NCBI RefSeq assembly: GCF_035594125.1
Contig: NC_087171.1
Coordinates: forward strand, 14,202,767-14,266,766
DNA from: Scylla paramamosain
Lineage: Eukaryota; Arthropoda; Malacostraca; Decapoda; Portunidae
DNA: 64,000 nucleotides
Direction of reading: 5' to 3'
Shown here: in pieces, positions 39,652 through 51,645 of the stretch
Position numbering within the stretch: position 1 is the first letter of the stretch
Layout: each line of letters opens with the position of its first letter
Translations under genes and position numbers: made by a program
The notes under the pieces: model-generated
Database searches by the model: none
Told to the model about the DNA's origin: nothing
The model's input: the letters and a program-made list of their open reading frames with translations, nothing else

Positions 39652-40077
39652 TTTTAAAGTATATGAAGTATATAGAGCAAAAAAGTAATCTTCAAAAGGT
39701 GACAGCTCAGCTTTGCACTTGTATTATTTTTATACATTGCATAATTGCATACTTGTATGTCGTTGAATAAAAGCTCATTATACATGCATTCATTAAGGGA
39801 TGTTTTGTTAAAACAGGTCACTATTGTGAGTTAATTAATTGATATATTTTTGGGAACACTGATAATTTTTGAAAGTTTTTAGGCTCTGCTTTTCATATGA
39901 TGAATGAAAATGTGAACTCAAAAAATCTATGCATGAATTAGTGGGGGTATTCTTGTCTGTATTTGTAGTAATCTTGGAGTCTGTGATGTACTACAGATAT
40001 GAAATATACTCACTGTTTAAGTTGCTATTGTTAACATAGTTATCTTCTATTGCCATTATTAATACACTTGGAGAAAG

Positions 40078-40078
<1 letters not shown>

Positions 40079-40118
<40 letters not shown>
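40079..40118. repeat. (GA)n microsatellite
   Basis: About 40 bp, 70 bp before THAP-gene exon 4. Confidence 0.95.
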
Positions 40119-40121
<3 letters not shown>

Positions 40122-40188
40122 TAACTCTCAAGTAAGTTGCTAATTTGAGGAATCCCCATTCATATATCCCTTGTTATTTCTCTCTTAG

Positions 40189-40428
40189 CATGGCATCACC
40201 ACCCGATCAGGTAGGCAGTTGAGTGGTCGTATGGCAGCAGTGGTGGCAGCAATGAAGAGGGACCCATCAGAGGATGAGGAAGTGGAGTCACTTGAGCCTG
40301 ATGATCCACCATTCCTTGATACAGCTGCCGATTCCCATGTTGACCCAGCTCCTTCAACATACCCTGACCACTTCTACTGCCGTACTCAAAATGAGATGGA
40401 AGCACTGCTCAGGAAGAGTGAACAAAAG
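40189..40428 (+). CDS. THAP-domain protein, coding exon 4
   Basis: Acceptor TTTCTCTCTTAG, donor AAAAG|GTTTGC, phase 0. It encodes residues 109-188: HGITTRSGRQLSGRMAAVVA, then an acidic/proline-rich stretch (EDEEVESLEPDDPPF), then FYCRTQNEMEALLRKSEQK, which begins a helical segment. No known domain; probably a linker. Confidence 0.85.
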
Positions 40429-41087
40429 GTTTGCATTTGAATCTTGTAAGATACTTTAAATCACATGCATAATCAGGCACAACAACTTTGAGATTGTATT
40501 TCATCTACATAAATGAAAATGCAGTAGCTACTTGCAATGCCAGTTTTTCAATATATAGATGCCATATATGATGCCTCATGAAGCAGAGGGGATTAAGCAC
40601 CACTTCTTAAAAACAGAAAATTGCTCCTAAAGTCTCAGAACAATAACTTCACTTCTGGCATAGGTATCAAATTCAAACAAGTTTCATGTGAGAGGCCTGG
40701 TTGATAGAATTTTTTCATAAAAAATAAAAAAAATCATGGTGTGCTTCCATGTTAGCATAAGAAATGGAAACCTCACTGAGTTCATCTATCTTAATTTTTC
40801 TGAAAATGAAAAACTGAAAAAGAAAAGAGATTTTAGGTAGTATGCACTATATATATGTGTCAGTGTACAGTTATGTTATTTCTTGTAGAGAATGAAATAT
40901 TAGCAATATAAAAGTTTTGTATATTTTAAAGCAGATAACTTCATGGTTCACACTTGTACTATTAATTGTAGAAAGCTGTAGTTTAGGTTGTCATGTTGAA
41001 TACTCTTGACTTGTGTTTTAAACAACAGTTAAAATCAAAATGACCTTCAGTAAGACTACACCACTCACTGAACCTTTTGCCCTGCAG

Positions 41088-41141
41088 GTTGAGTTCCTTA
41101 AAATGAAGCTGGACTACCTGAACAGTCCCAAGAAGATTGTG
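41088..41141 (+). CDS. THAP-domain protein, coding exon 5
   Basis: 18 codons (VEFLKMKLDYLNSPKKIV) between acceptor TTGCCCTGCAG and donor GTG|GTAAGT, phase 0. It continues the helix begun in exon 4. Confidence 0.8.
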
Positions 41142-41259
41142 GTAAGTGTTAGCAGCGCATATGTCTGTCAGTATTAATAGAGAATTAATTAACAGAGAAT
41201 AGGTTTATATATATTTTTTAATCTTTATATACATATTTTTTTTAATCTTTTCCCTACAG

Positions 41260-41421
41260 AAACAGGAGCCACCAGATTGGACACAGTTTCGCCGTGCAGC
41301 ACTACAGAAGGAGGCAGAGCTAATCAAGGTATCACTGCAGGCAGGCTCATCAGCACTGAGCAATGTTAATAGTAAAGACCTCCTCAGAAAGGATGAACAG
41401 CTCAGGGAAAAGCTCAAAGAG
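41260..41421 (+). CDS. THAP-domain protein, coding exon 6
   Basis: 54 codons, residues 207-260, between acceptor TTCCCTACAG and donor AAAGAG|GTAAGT, phase 0. It includes KQEPPDWTQFRRAALQKEAE and LLRKDEQLREKLKE. The second half has leucines spaced as in a coiled coil. Confidence 0.87.
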
Positions 41422-41856
41422 GTAAGTTTAAAGATTAAAGAGCATACTGGAAAAAAATAGAAATATTGCCATGTAAGGACATCAGAAAATAAGAAGACTA
41501 CCAAAGACCAGTTGGCTTACACAAAGTAACTTTTGAGCACCATCTGCCAGTTTTATTCACTGGTTTATTTAACCTCATGAAATTGTTAATGTAGATTATG
41601 AAAAGTAAGACCTGTTAACATTAACAGACTCTTAGAGGACATCACTGATAATTAATATTATCCCATTTTGATTAACTTATTTCTATTTACCTGTACCCTT
41701 TGCTCTCCATAATTAAGCCAAGCTTTAATTCAGTAATACACATTACTGTCTATTCTGTGAGCTTGAAAAGTTTTACCTTGAAACGTTTTAAGGCTTCAGG
41801 CTCTGTAGTTTGTGTGACACTTTTGCAGTTGTGGTTACCTTGGGTAATGTGGTGAG

Positions 41857-41883
41857 CAATATTGGCTTCTGGAGCCAATATTG
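41857..41883. repeat. Perfect 11-bp inverted repeat (hairpin) in THAP-gene intron 6
   Basis: CAATATTGGCT, loop TCTGG, AGCCAATATTG. The arms are fully complementary. It could be a short element's core or a chance hairpin. Confidence 0.8.
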
Positions 41884-42081
41884 ATGCCCATAATGTCAAA
41901 ACGTTTGTACAACTGGTATTCATTATTTGTTATATTTAGTAAACTCAAGATAGATATTTTATAACAGGTATTCAACACAATGGTTCCCAAGAATGATCTC
42001 AAATTCATCTTTGAAATAACAATAAATGTAGAAGATAATCAATAATGTCATCATAATTACTGTTGTACTTCTTAATTTCAG

Positions 42082-42135
42082 GCAGAGGAGATTAAAAAAC
42101 AGATTAAAGTGTTACAACAGAAAAATCGTAGATTG
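42082..42135 (+). CDS. THAP-domain protein, coding exon 7
   Basis: 18 codons (AEEIKKQIKVLQQKNRRL) between acceptor TTAATTTCAG and donor TTG|GTAAGT, phase 0. It extends the coiled coil of exon 6. Confidence 0.85.
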
Positions 42136-42986
42136 GTAAGTACTGAATATTTACACTTGCATCAGCAAGATGGGTTATTGAATTAATTATGTTTTGTCAT
42201 ACAACTTTAATGCCATACATGCATACATACATACATACCAGTTTTTTCCCCTATATGTTCTACTATTAATTTTTGGTGAAAAGTATTAATGATACACTGT
42301 TCATTATTTTTTCCCAATGTTTGCATGTAGTCTGCTTAAAATGCACTCACTCTTGTTTTAATTTCACTTGTATTGTTTTTATTTCTGAAATTTTTTTGCT
42401 CTTACAGTTTTGTATGAGTTAATTTTGAGTTTTGAATTTAAGATGAAGAAAACAAGAAATTATTTTGATTGATTGATTTTTATACTTATTTATTAATTTG
42501 TTAATTTATACAATTAATTAATTAATTAATTAATCAGTGAGTTATATTTTAGCTTATTGTAGTAGGCTGTTCTGTTTTGGATGGTCAGCCTTACCCATGA
42601 TGGTGCAAGCAGAATTTTTAAGTGATGCTTGTACATAGTCTCATGCCACCTCCTGGGAGCTTCCTAATGGACTGACAGTGAAAATGTGGTTAATGACAGT
42701 GTGTGTGATCATCAGTTATTTGACAGTGGCTGAAAATGGTCAGCAACAAATAGGACTTGGGTCAGTGAGCTTACCACATGTGTGCACTGATTACACAGCT
42801 ACATAGTTTTAGTGATCTGCTATAGGAGTGAAACAATTTGATAAGAGTGAGAAAATGATAGATTTGTGGAAATCAGTTCATTTACACATGGTGGAAGCTT
42901 CAGCCATAGATTACATAATTTTAAGATAGTTGAAGCCAGTCATATCCACTTGAGATCCAGTACTAACATTTTTATGGTGTCTTCAG

Positions 42987-43232
42987 AAAAAAAAGTCCAA
43001 AGCCAAGTTTATCCGATATGTGGTGATGATTGAACCAACCAAAGCAGGGAAGAATGCAACAGCCACTTGCAGCCTTGTGAGGGATGAGGAGGAAGAGGAT
43101 GATGAGGAGTCCAAAGAGGAGGGAGCATCAGCCACAGTAGAACAAATCTCCTCCATCCAAGAGTCTATCCTTTCCCACACAGCCTCCATGATTATGGGAC
43201 CCAGTGGTTTGCAGGATGAGAAAGACAAGCAG
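42987..43232 (+). CDS. THAP-domain protein, coding exon 8
   Basis: 82 codons, residues 279-360, acceptor GTGTCTTCAG, donor CAG|GTGAGT, phase 0. It begins with a basic KKKSKAK patch (a possible NLS), then KFIRYVVMIEPTKAGKN, then an acidic run (DEEEEDDEESKEE) and a helical EQISSIQESILSHTASMIMG. Intron 8 (43233-44350) holds an open frame at 43494-43856 that I do not accept as coding. Confidence 0.87.
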
Positions 43233-44350
43233 GTGAGTGATGGCCTTCATATTTATTTGACTCATAACTATATAACTGTGATGCTTTCTTAGCCTCATTT
43301 ACTGATGTATAGTTTTCTTTGCCTCATAATATCAGTATTAGACTTCATGGGGAATAAAATTAGGATTATTGTACATTAAAATACTAAAAATGTAAATCAA
43401 TATTCAGAAAGAATTTAAAATATACACTTAAAAGTGGATGTCAGAAGCTATTGTAATATATATATCAAATATAATACATAATCTGATATCTTAGTGATCA
43501 GATTGGACACACACATTCTTACAGTCACATCCACAAACTCTGCCTTACTTCTTAGCTTCAAAACTTTTAGGAAAGAGGAAAATGATTGCCATAATGGTCA
43601 CTCACAGTACTGCATGATGGTCAGCTGTACAACATACCTCATTCTCTCAGTATCAGGATCCAGCAACAAAATTGCTTTATCTCTGCTGTACTATTATAGA
43701 CCTAAATATAGAAGAAAAGTTTCCAATCCCCTTGCCCTTCCCTTTTTAAAATGTGCAGAAAATACAGTGCGAGTATTCTTCCCACCTAGCTCCAGAATAT
43801 GCAACCAGGCCACCTCTCTACCATTAAGGGAACTTGTACATTTTCTTTGCACCTGATTGTACCTGTAAAAACTACAGTAGTACCTATATTTATCAAAGTA
43901 AGGTTCCGCTTCGCTGAAGTGTCATAATTAGTCAGACTTCAGTGTTAAAGTGTCAATAATTATGTTCCTGTTGGATATTTTATAACACATTGAATAATAT
44001 GCCTTGAATTTTTTAAAATATACATGAAATTGATATGATGCAGATTTTTTAATATACTGCATGAATTCCACAGAGGGAATTCCACTGGAGATCTAGATCC
44101 CTTTTCTGAATATAGGCCATCCATCCAGTGTGTTGGTGAAACCTTTCCTGTTACTCTACACATATCAGAAGATTTTGATAGAATCCAGCAGTGATCATTA
44201 ATTTTCAAACTGCCCTTTTATGGGTTCTATCACTCTTGTTGCACCTTTATCTGAAAATGAGGGCATAGTGGTCATCACTGTATTGTATGATATTATGAAC
44301 TAAACATGGAATGTGGGACTTTTCAAACACTAAAATTTTTATCCCCACAG

Positions 44351-44752
44351 ATACAAGATCTTCAGAGGAAGGTTAAGATTGCAAGACAGAAAGAAAAGAG
44401 GAAAACAGAGCAGTTAGAACATCTTCAGGAAGTTGTTGAGATCCTGAAGGAGAAGTGCTCTGAGTACTCTGTCTTGAAGGAACCTGCCACACAGAGACGT
44501 TGTTCATTGTGTCGGTCCCTCTTGCTCAAAAGATGTCACCAAATTGCTGAGTCATGGGGTGCCTTTGACATTGCTCAGGATATAACTTTGCCTCTTGTGC
44601 GGACAAAGCCTCATCCTCAGATTCCCTCCAGGTCAGGGCTTCGGCCTTTGGACAGTAATGAAATTTCCTTCTGCTCAGACTGCCAGGCATTGGCAAGGAG
44701 GAGTAGGTTGAGGCAGAGATCCCTTGTATTGAGGCTGAGCCCACAATGCTGA
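44351..44752 (+). CDS. THAP-domain protein, terminal coding exon 9
   Basis: Acceptor TTTATCCCCACAG, stop TGA 44750-44752; residues 361-493. It opens with a strong coiled coil (IQDLQRKVKIARQKEKRKTE then QLEHLQEVVEILKEK), probably for dimerisation. Next comes a Cys-rich C-terminus: C411-x2-C414, C422-H423 and C468-x2-C471, a plausible second zinc-binding module of no family I can name. The end is Arg-rich. Confidence 0.88.
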   Translation: MQDLQRKVKIARQKEKRKTEQLEHLQEVVEILKEKCSEYSVLKEPATQRRCSLCRSLLLKRCHQIAESWGAFDIAQDITLPLVRTKPHPQIPSRSGLRPLDSNEISFCSDCQALARRSRLRQRSLVLRLSPQC

Positions 44753-45049
44753 CCCAGGAAATGTCTTGTAATTGTTAATTGTGGGGACCTTCATTCACGA
44801 CTCATACAACTCTGTGTGTAAAGAACATCATCATACTTTACTGTATCAGGTTGACTTTTTCACCCTTTCTTTTTGTAGCTTCTCCTATGGCAGAGGAACA
44901 AAAGGAGTTATTTTTTTTCCCTCAAAAAATTTACTAAAATTTACTTGATGCTTTCTAGCTTTTGAAAGTAAGGTGCATCATGTAAATGATCATGGGTGCT
45001 GATCCATATGGAGCAAGGGTATGTACATTGTCCACATGTGCAAGGAAGT

Positions 45050-45055
45050 AATAAA
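45050..45055 (+). terminator. Poly(A) signal of the THAP gene
   Basis: AATAAA about 300 bp after the stop; the first canonical hexamer downstream. Confidence 0.6.
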
Positions 45056-45257
45056 GTATTTGTAAATTAAAAATTTTCAGAGGCCTGGAAAAAGATTATG
45101 ATAATTTTGTTTGGTTGCAGTAAGTAGACCAAGATTTCCAAGTTTCATTGATAAGATATTGATGAGGTCTTAAAAAAAGAAGAATTGTACATACAAGATA
45201 CATATAATAGATATAAGATTTTGCATAATTTTTGCTGTATGTTTGTAGTGACTAGAG

Positions 45258-45310
45258 CAGGGGTCAGCAACCCTTGGCATGTGTACTAAATGTGGCACAC
45301 AGATGACTTG
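45258..45310 (+). mobile_element. Possible hAT-type element end
   Basis: CAGGGGTCAGCAACCCTTGG resembles the CAG-GGTC--CAACC terminal repeats of hAT elements, with GTGGCACAC behind it. No partner end was found to the right, so it is a solo end or a chance match. Confidence 0.35.
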
Positions 45311-45612
45311 TTTCTGACAAGTGAAAGCACAGGTTACTGTTTATTTTTTTTATGTGCATTTTTTATATATTTTTAAATTTAATTTTTGCATATATCAATT
45401 TATTTAAGCATTGAAGTTGTAGCTAATTATGAAGTATAAGATATTTTGTTTAAGTATAAGCACTGAATGATGTAAGATTTCCAACTGTTCTGAAAAACTA
45501 AGTTTGACTACTTTTGAGCTACATTTGTCTGGATTTATGGTGTGTTAGTGACCATTGTCGCCAGAAGGTGCCATTACAAAAACCTCTGAGATTCCACTGT
45601 CACTGGGCAACA

Positions 45613-45669
45613 CCCTCTGGTGGTTTGACTCCCTCTACATCGCAGTAGATTTACAGGAAACAGCTGTCT
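45613..45669. repeat. Dispersed repeat, copy A
   Basis: CCCTCTGGTGGTTTGACTCC and the following 37 bases recur at 48058-48111 in the same orientation with a few substitutions and small gaps. An unidentified interspersed element, probably longer than the matched part. Confidence 0.7.
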
Positions 45670-46640
45670 GCATGTTGTATCTGCAGTCAGCTTGTGTCCT
45701 GAGGGTTTTCCCCGATACCTTTGCCATGTTCTTGCTGTTCATTGCGAGGCTCTCTGGTAGAGGAAAAACTCTGTTTGGTTTAAAGTTGAAAGTCATATCT
45801 TCCCTATAAATTAGCAATGTCTGGAAATTGGTAAGCTGATGTTACTTCTATAACCCCCACCCCATTAATATCTCCTTTCATACCAAACTTGAATCCTTGG
45901 AAAGTTAAATGACATTGTAACTCTACAAACAATCCTGAGGACATACCAGGACACCCTACCCTCACCCTGAAGGACACACGTGATTACCTGACAAGGACTC
46001 ACTCAGCTGATAGCCAAGCACACTCACCTACTCACACACCTATGCTAGTATTCCCCCATCCATCAAATCTCTACTCTGGTGTGCTTTAGGAGACTCGCTT
46101 GTGTTGTTTTATCTGAGTAAGTACTGTGGAGAGGATGTCGAGCATTCCGCCTCCTGCTACAGCCCTGCAGAGACCGACTTGTCATGTCCCCCTCCACACA
46201 CCATCCCCAGGTCTACTTGTGTTACTTTTAGGATATCCTATGACATGATGGCCTGATACCTAATTGCAAAAATAAGCTGCACACAATAAGAGCAATTAAT
46301 AATTCAGCTCATAAACACTAATCTAACTAAAGGTGACATAAAAGATGTTAAAAATACATTATCACATAATTTAATAATTACAAAATTATAAATCCTACAT
46401 AGATCTGTAGCTTCACCAAAAGTTACAGGTCCCTGACTGACAACCACCACTAACCTTACACGGACCGAACCAAAAGCCCAGGACGCCGGTAGAGAGAATG
46501 CCTGCTCACGTCCGTTTGTTCTTGATTCGTGGGGCCTAAAGTCCCACATGGGCTATAAGTGGCCCATCTGTGCTAATGATGGTTATTAGTGGCGTTGGTG
46601 CCACTTCTTGTGTTCGGTCGGTGCTTGGGAGGTGCTCAGG
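45670..46640. other. Non-coding stretch after the THAP gene
   Basis: No gene recognised. The composition becomes richer in C and CA-type text than the introns to the left. Confidence 0.5.
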
Positions 46641-46662
46641 CTCGCCAACACTGGTGGCACTG

Positions 46663-46835
46663 GTGGGATGAGTGAATCACTCATCCCACGACCCCACACA
46701 CTACCTTCCGATACCCTCCCCCTACTCCTTCATCTGTCCAGCCTGAGTTAATCACTCAGCCCACAAACCCCCATACTACCTTCCGACACCCCAGCTACAC
46801 CTTCATCTGTCCAGCCCGGGATGCAGCATCACTAT
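46663..46835. repeat. Two units of the 77-bp minisatellite family, led by a 27-bp palindrome
   Basis: GTGGGATGAGTGA, one base, then TCACTCATCCCAC (46663-46689) is a perfect inverted repeat. It is followed by two plus-orientation units of the form CACACTACCTTCCGATACCC ... TTCATCTGTCCAGCCTG, the unit of the array at 50630-51645. The palindrome is the ACTCATCCC part of the unit facing its own inverse. Confidence 0.8.
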
Positions 46836-47376
46836 GCCTCCAAAAGTAATTTCGCATTCTGTTATTCGTGCAAGTTGATAAACCATAACAAACATTCCAT
46901 AGCAATTGACTATTCATTCACTTTCTCATTATATCTTTCCTTCCCTGTCTCAACACTGAGCATTGTCTGTCACTTTTTCACATCCGAGTACCACCTGTGT
47001 TTTCTGTAAGTTTCTTTCAATTGAGACGCAGGCTGCGCTGCTTCGACCACTCCCGTAACTCAGAGCTGTCTCTCCCCACTGCCCTGCTTTCATTATTAGC
47101 ACAGGAAATCACCACATAACTACCAAACTACTGAGTCATTTCCACCAAACTACACAACCGAAGATTCAACTAGAGCGTCCAGTCGTCAATCAGAAGCCAC
47201 ATCACGTCTCGAACCACACGAGTCGAAACACCACGAGGCTCAGGGTGACTGACGCTCTCCCTCCTTACCAAGGAAGCTTGCTTATCCACGGCAGTCCATC
47301 AATGAAGAGCGATCACTAGCTTGTGAGTACATTACACACCCACACTCGCTGGTTTTTAGCATTACATTAGCTAATG

Positions 47377-47443
<67 letters not shown>

Positions 47444-48424
47444 ATCCGTTTGGTAACTTTCCATATCCTCTCCTCCATCTGTTCCACTCTCATCCCCTTT
47501 CTTCAGTCGTCAGTATTTTTTTTTTTCCATCCCAATAGTAAAGTCTTACTCATATCCACCATGCTCTGTCAGTCACATATGTATCACACACACACACACA
47601 CACATCTTGGGGTGCGCACGTATTCATAATTTTCCATATTGATTCTATGGTATAATTACATAAAAAAAAATAAATAAATAAAAGACGAAGCGAAAGAGAA
47701 AAAAAAGTGTGTTGGCTAGATTTGATGTAGTACTGTTTTGCATCTTTCCTTGACAGCCCATTCGAACCAGAGGGACGGAACACTCCAGATAACATCAAAC
47801 ATTTTGTGGAGGAAGAAATCCTTACCTACAAGATCAAGTTGTAGTTGGAAAGGAAAATAGCACGCCGAGGCATACACACACACACACACACACACACTCT
47901 CTCTCTCTCTCTCTCTTTGGGATGTGGACAAAAAAAATGTTACGTTGGAATCACCGCTGAAGGGCCTCCGGGCATCAATAAGCCAGGATCTTAGGTATTG
48001 CTAACAAGCAAACCTGCCGTAAGTGAGCAGTTTGAAAATTTCACATCCTTAACTCTCCCTCTGGTGATTTGACTCTCCACATCGTAGTAGGTTACAGGAA
48101 ACAACTGTGTCAACACTTTTTTTCCCCTTTGTGCTCCAGTAATCCTCAATGAGTACTCGTAGAAGGGCCGTGGTGTTTTTGTTTGTTTTTCAGTTTACTG
48201 GTGAGAAGAGATATGCTTTTATTTATCAGACTAGCGGCAGTTCCTTTACGCTTTTTATCACTGAAATGCATAAACCAAATTCATCTCACAATAGGTCAAT
48301 AGGTACGAATGATCACGCAGATGTAAGTCATTAGATTAGTTAAATGAGGCAAAAAAATAAGCAAATGGAAGATTATTTTTTCACTAACTCAAACACGCAC
48401 ACGCACGTAGATGCACATAACAAA

Positions 48425-48463
<39 letters not shown>

Positions 48464-48868
48464 CTCTAATTAAAATAGAAAAGAACATTACACACTTTTG
48501 GGATGTCAAAATGCCATTTTTTTGTGATATTCGCAAATCACACTAGTAATCAGTGAGTAGAGCGACTGATGGCAGGAGGCTAGAGATTTGATTCAGAGAA
48601 CTAGATGGAAAGAAAAAAAGTTTTGCTTGTTTGAAATTTAATAGACAGGCATGTGACAGATGTTCTCCTACATTGGACTCGCGGAAGCGGACGATGATGA
48701 TAATGATATGATTATTTATTAATCTTTTTATTTACTTATCATAGTCATCATTCATCAAAATGTAGACTGAACTCCTTTTGTTTTACATTCGTGTAATAAT
48801 TAATATTCTTACATCTGTAGTGAATGTTTCAATGAGTATAATGATGATCTTTGTTCTTTTATCTTCAG
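46836..48868. other. Non-coding stretch with microsatellites
   Basis: No gene seen. Contains (TC)31 at 47379-47440, short CA runs at about 47587, 47874 and 48431, and TC at about 47898-47918. Confidence 0.55.
48058..48111. repeat. Dispersed repeat, copy B
   Basis: Partner of 45613-45669; contains CTGGTGATTTGACTCTCC and TACAGGAAACAACTGTG. Confidence 0.7.
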
Positions 48869-49057
48869 GTGCAGGCAGACGATGAATGTCTGGGCCACGT
48901 GGACTATCGTCTGGCCAAGCTTTTATGACAGAGTACGATGGACTGAATACCCTTAATGTAACCCTCAAGCCAGCGCCTCCACCACACCACCGCCGCCTGT
49001 CTCTCCACTCCTGCAGGGACCACTACGGCCACTATCATCGGCCATCGCTGAAGAAAG
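48869..49057 (+). other. Candidate first coding exon of an unidentified gene
   Basis: An acceptor (TTATCTTCAG) and a donor (AAAG|GTAAAT) bracket 189 bp. From ATG 48925 the frame is open for 44 codons to the donor (phase 1): MTEYDGLNTLNVTLKPAPPP then HHRRLSLHSCRDH, His/Arg/Pro-rich. I recognise no domain and found no matching next exon, so this may be a non-coding exon or chance. Confidence 0.25.
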
Positions 49058-50629
49058 GTAAATGATGAGTGCTATTGTTGAGTTTTGAAATTTCCAGTGA
49101 AAACAGTAGATAGGAAATAACTGAATGTTTGTTCCTGATCGCTGTTTATCATGTCACAATAACGAAAACAGACAGTGTTTTCATGTCTGTAGTTGGTGTT
49201 TCCTTGGCCAACCTACGATCCGACCGTGATTCAGATCTTGATGAAATTTCTATAATGGGAATTTCCGAAACGTAAAAGTATAAGGTTAAAATTTCCGTGA
49301 ATGATGCACCAGACATAAATTTGTGGAGGCCCCTCAAGTGTGTGAAGAAAGTCTTTTAGGTCTTAGTTTTTGGCAAAATGGTCCACAACGATTATATAGC
49401 CTCACGAAACAATTTCCTGTAAGATTTACTTTAATACACCAAAAAGCCGCAGTTCATCTTTCAGTATTTCCATTTTCTACTAACCCCGGTCGTCCATTTT
49501 TTTTTTTTTTTTAAGAAGATCCGTAGAAGGGGTAGTCGTTTCCTCTCAATAACTACTCCATGTACCCTTGCATTTGTTTTGGTAATCACTGTAAAATATT
49601 TTAATGGCAAGTATTGTAAATATTTAGGTTCCACTAATGCATAGATGAAAGATTCCAGTAGGCCTATAAGTTCCAATAATGGAGGCCATCACCTATGGCC
49701 CTGCAGTGCAATATTTTATCGGTAATTTTGAAGTTGTCATGGCGTCATCAGTTGCTAGTGTATTCCCTTACCTGTTTTTGTTGCTTCGTGCCTTCTGGAG
49801 CTTGTGCTTTTGTGTATATATTTCGTTCCTGTTTACGCGGGAAATAAGGCACAACCACTGAACCATCCGTCCTCGGCCTCTTTTGTTTCCCGTGGTTAGT
49901 AGATTACGTGCCATTTTCTTGCTTTTTTCCTGCGATGTATTCGTTCGGTGATGGTTCCGGCGTGCATACTCGGCGCTGCGTCGTGGGGGTGTAACAAATA
50001 CTAGGGCAATTTTCAGTCACCGTAGCCACGCCGTCACTGCCACCGAGGGAATGGATGACAGCTGTGCTTCAAGGGGACACACGGGAGGCGGCTGGGCTTC
50101 AGTAATGCCCGTGGGTAATGCTTTTGCTATGTAGTGTTAGTATTTTTTTTTCTATGATATGGTACTTTCTGTTTGTAATGGAGTCTGCTGTCAAAAATAC
50201 ATTTTCCCATTTTATATTGATGTGTGAGGAGTGAGAGTCATGAAAAGCCGCAGGAAATGTCTTGTTTTTTTTTTTTTTTTCACTCTTGGATGTTTCGATG
50301 TCATGCCACACCATGTGCAAACCGTACTAACTGCAGTACTTCAGTCTTGGGTAAGTAACAGTGATGGGCTTTTTAAAAAGTAAATCTAAACATACAAACT
50401 CCTGATAAGGGGCTTCGTCTTCCACCCCCTTTGAACACTCCCTAAAGTTGTATGTTTTCCTAAAGGGTGCCTTTATTTACTGGGGAAGAGAAAGAGGAAA
50501 AAAAAGGCATTTGCAACAGATTATGATATGGTATGCATGAATAACACATCACAATATGGAAAAAGTGTCATAATACTTTTTGTTTTTTGTTGATTGGATA
50601 CATTACTGAGGGAAGGTAAAACCATCTGT
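49058..50629. other. Non-coding stretch
   Basis: No gene recognised. GC content rises at about 49860-50100 without a supported start. Confidence 0.55.
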
Positions 50630-51645
50630 CATACTTGGGGTGCAACATCACTCATCCCCCAACCTCCCACACTACCTTCCCGCACCCCACCTATCCCTCC
50701 AACTGTCCAGACTGGCATGCAGCATCACTCATCCCCTAATCCCCCACACCACCTGGAGGGATGGAGGGGTAGAGGTGGTGTGAGAAGGTAGTGTAGGGGA
50801 TTGGGAGATAAGTCATGCTGCACCCAAGGATGGACAGTTGGAGGTGTAAGAAGGTTGCGGTAAGGTGGTTTAGAGGGTTGGAGTGATGCTGCACCCCAGG
50901 CTGCACAGGTGAGGAGGTAAGAAGGGTGCGGGAGGGGGAGTGTGGGGGATTGGGGGATAAGTGACGCTACACCACAGGCTGGACAGTTGGAGGTGTAGGG
51001 GGGGGTGCAGGAAGATAGTGACTAGGATTTGGGGATGAGTGATGCTCCACAACAGGCTGGAGAGATGGAGGTGTATGGGGGGTGCAGTAAGGTAGTGTGG
51101 CGGGCTGGGGGATGAGTGATGCTGCATCCCAGGCTTGTTAGATGGAGGGATAGAGGAGGTGTGACAAGGTAGTGTAGGGGATTGGGGAATGAGTGATGCT
51201 GCTCCCCAGGCTTGACAGTTCGAGAGTTAGGAGTGGTGCGGAAGGTAGGGTAGGGGAGATGAATGATGATGCACCTCAGACTGGACAGATGGAGGGGTAG
51301 GGGAGGTGTGGGTAGGTAGCGTGGGTGGTTAGTGGGTGAGTGATGCTTGCACCTCAGGCTGGACAGATGAAGGGGAAGGTGGGGTGCAGGAAGGTAGTGT
51401 GTGGGGTTGGGGGATGAGTGATGCTCAGTACCAGGCTGGACACCCACACCCCCACACCTCGATCTGTCCACCCTGGGGTGCAGCATCACACAGAACACAA
51501 CTCCCCACATTACCTTCCCACACTGATCCCCCCTACACCGTCATCTGGCCAGCCTGGGGTGCAGCATCATTCATCCCAGAAACATCCACAGTACCATCCC
51601 ACACCCCCTACACCTTCTGTCCAGTTTGGGGTGCAGCTTTTGTGA
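50630..51645. repeat. 77-bp minisatellite array with two orientation switches
   Basis: Unit core: CAGCCTGGGGTGCAGCATCA then CTCATCCCCCAACCCCCCAC, ACTACCTTCCCGCACCCC and CCTCCATCTGTC. About two units read on the plus strand (50637-50755), about nine on the minus strand (near 50812, 50884, 50962, 51040, 51116, 51193, 51262, 51339 and 51416; spacing mostly 76-78 bp), then about three on the plus strand (51440-51640). The left switch has CACACCACCT facing AGGTGGTGTG across 18 bp. Open frames through it are repeat artefacts. Confidence 0.92.

Noticed and set aside
43494..43856. 120-codon open frame in THAP-gene intron 8
   Set aside because: No recognisable domain, and flanking exons join in phase without it.
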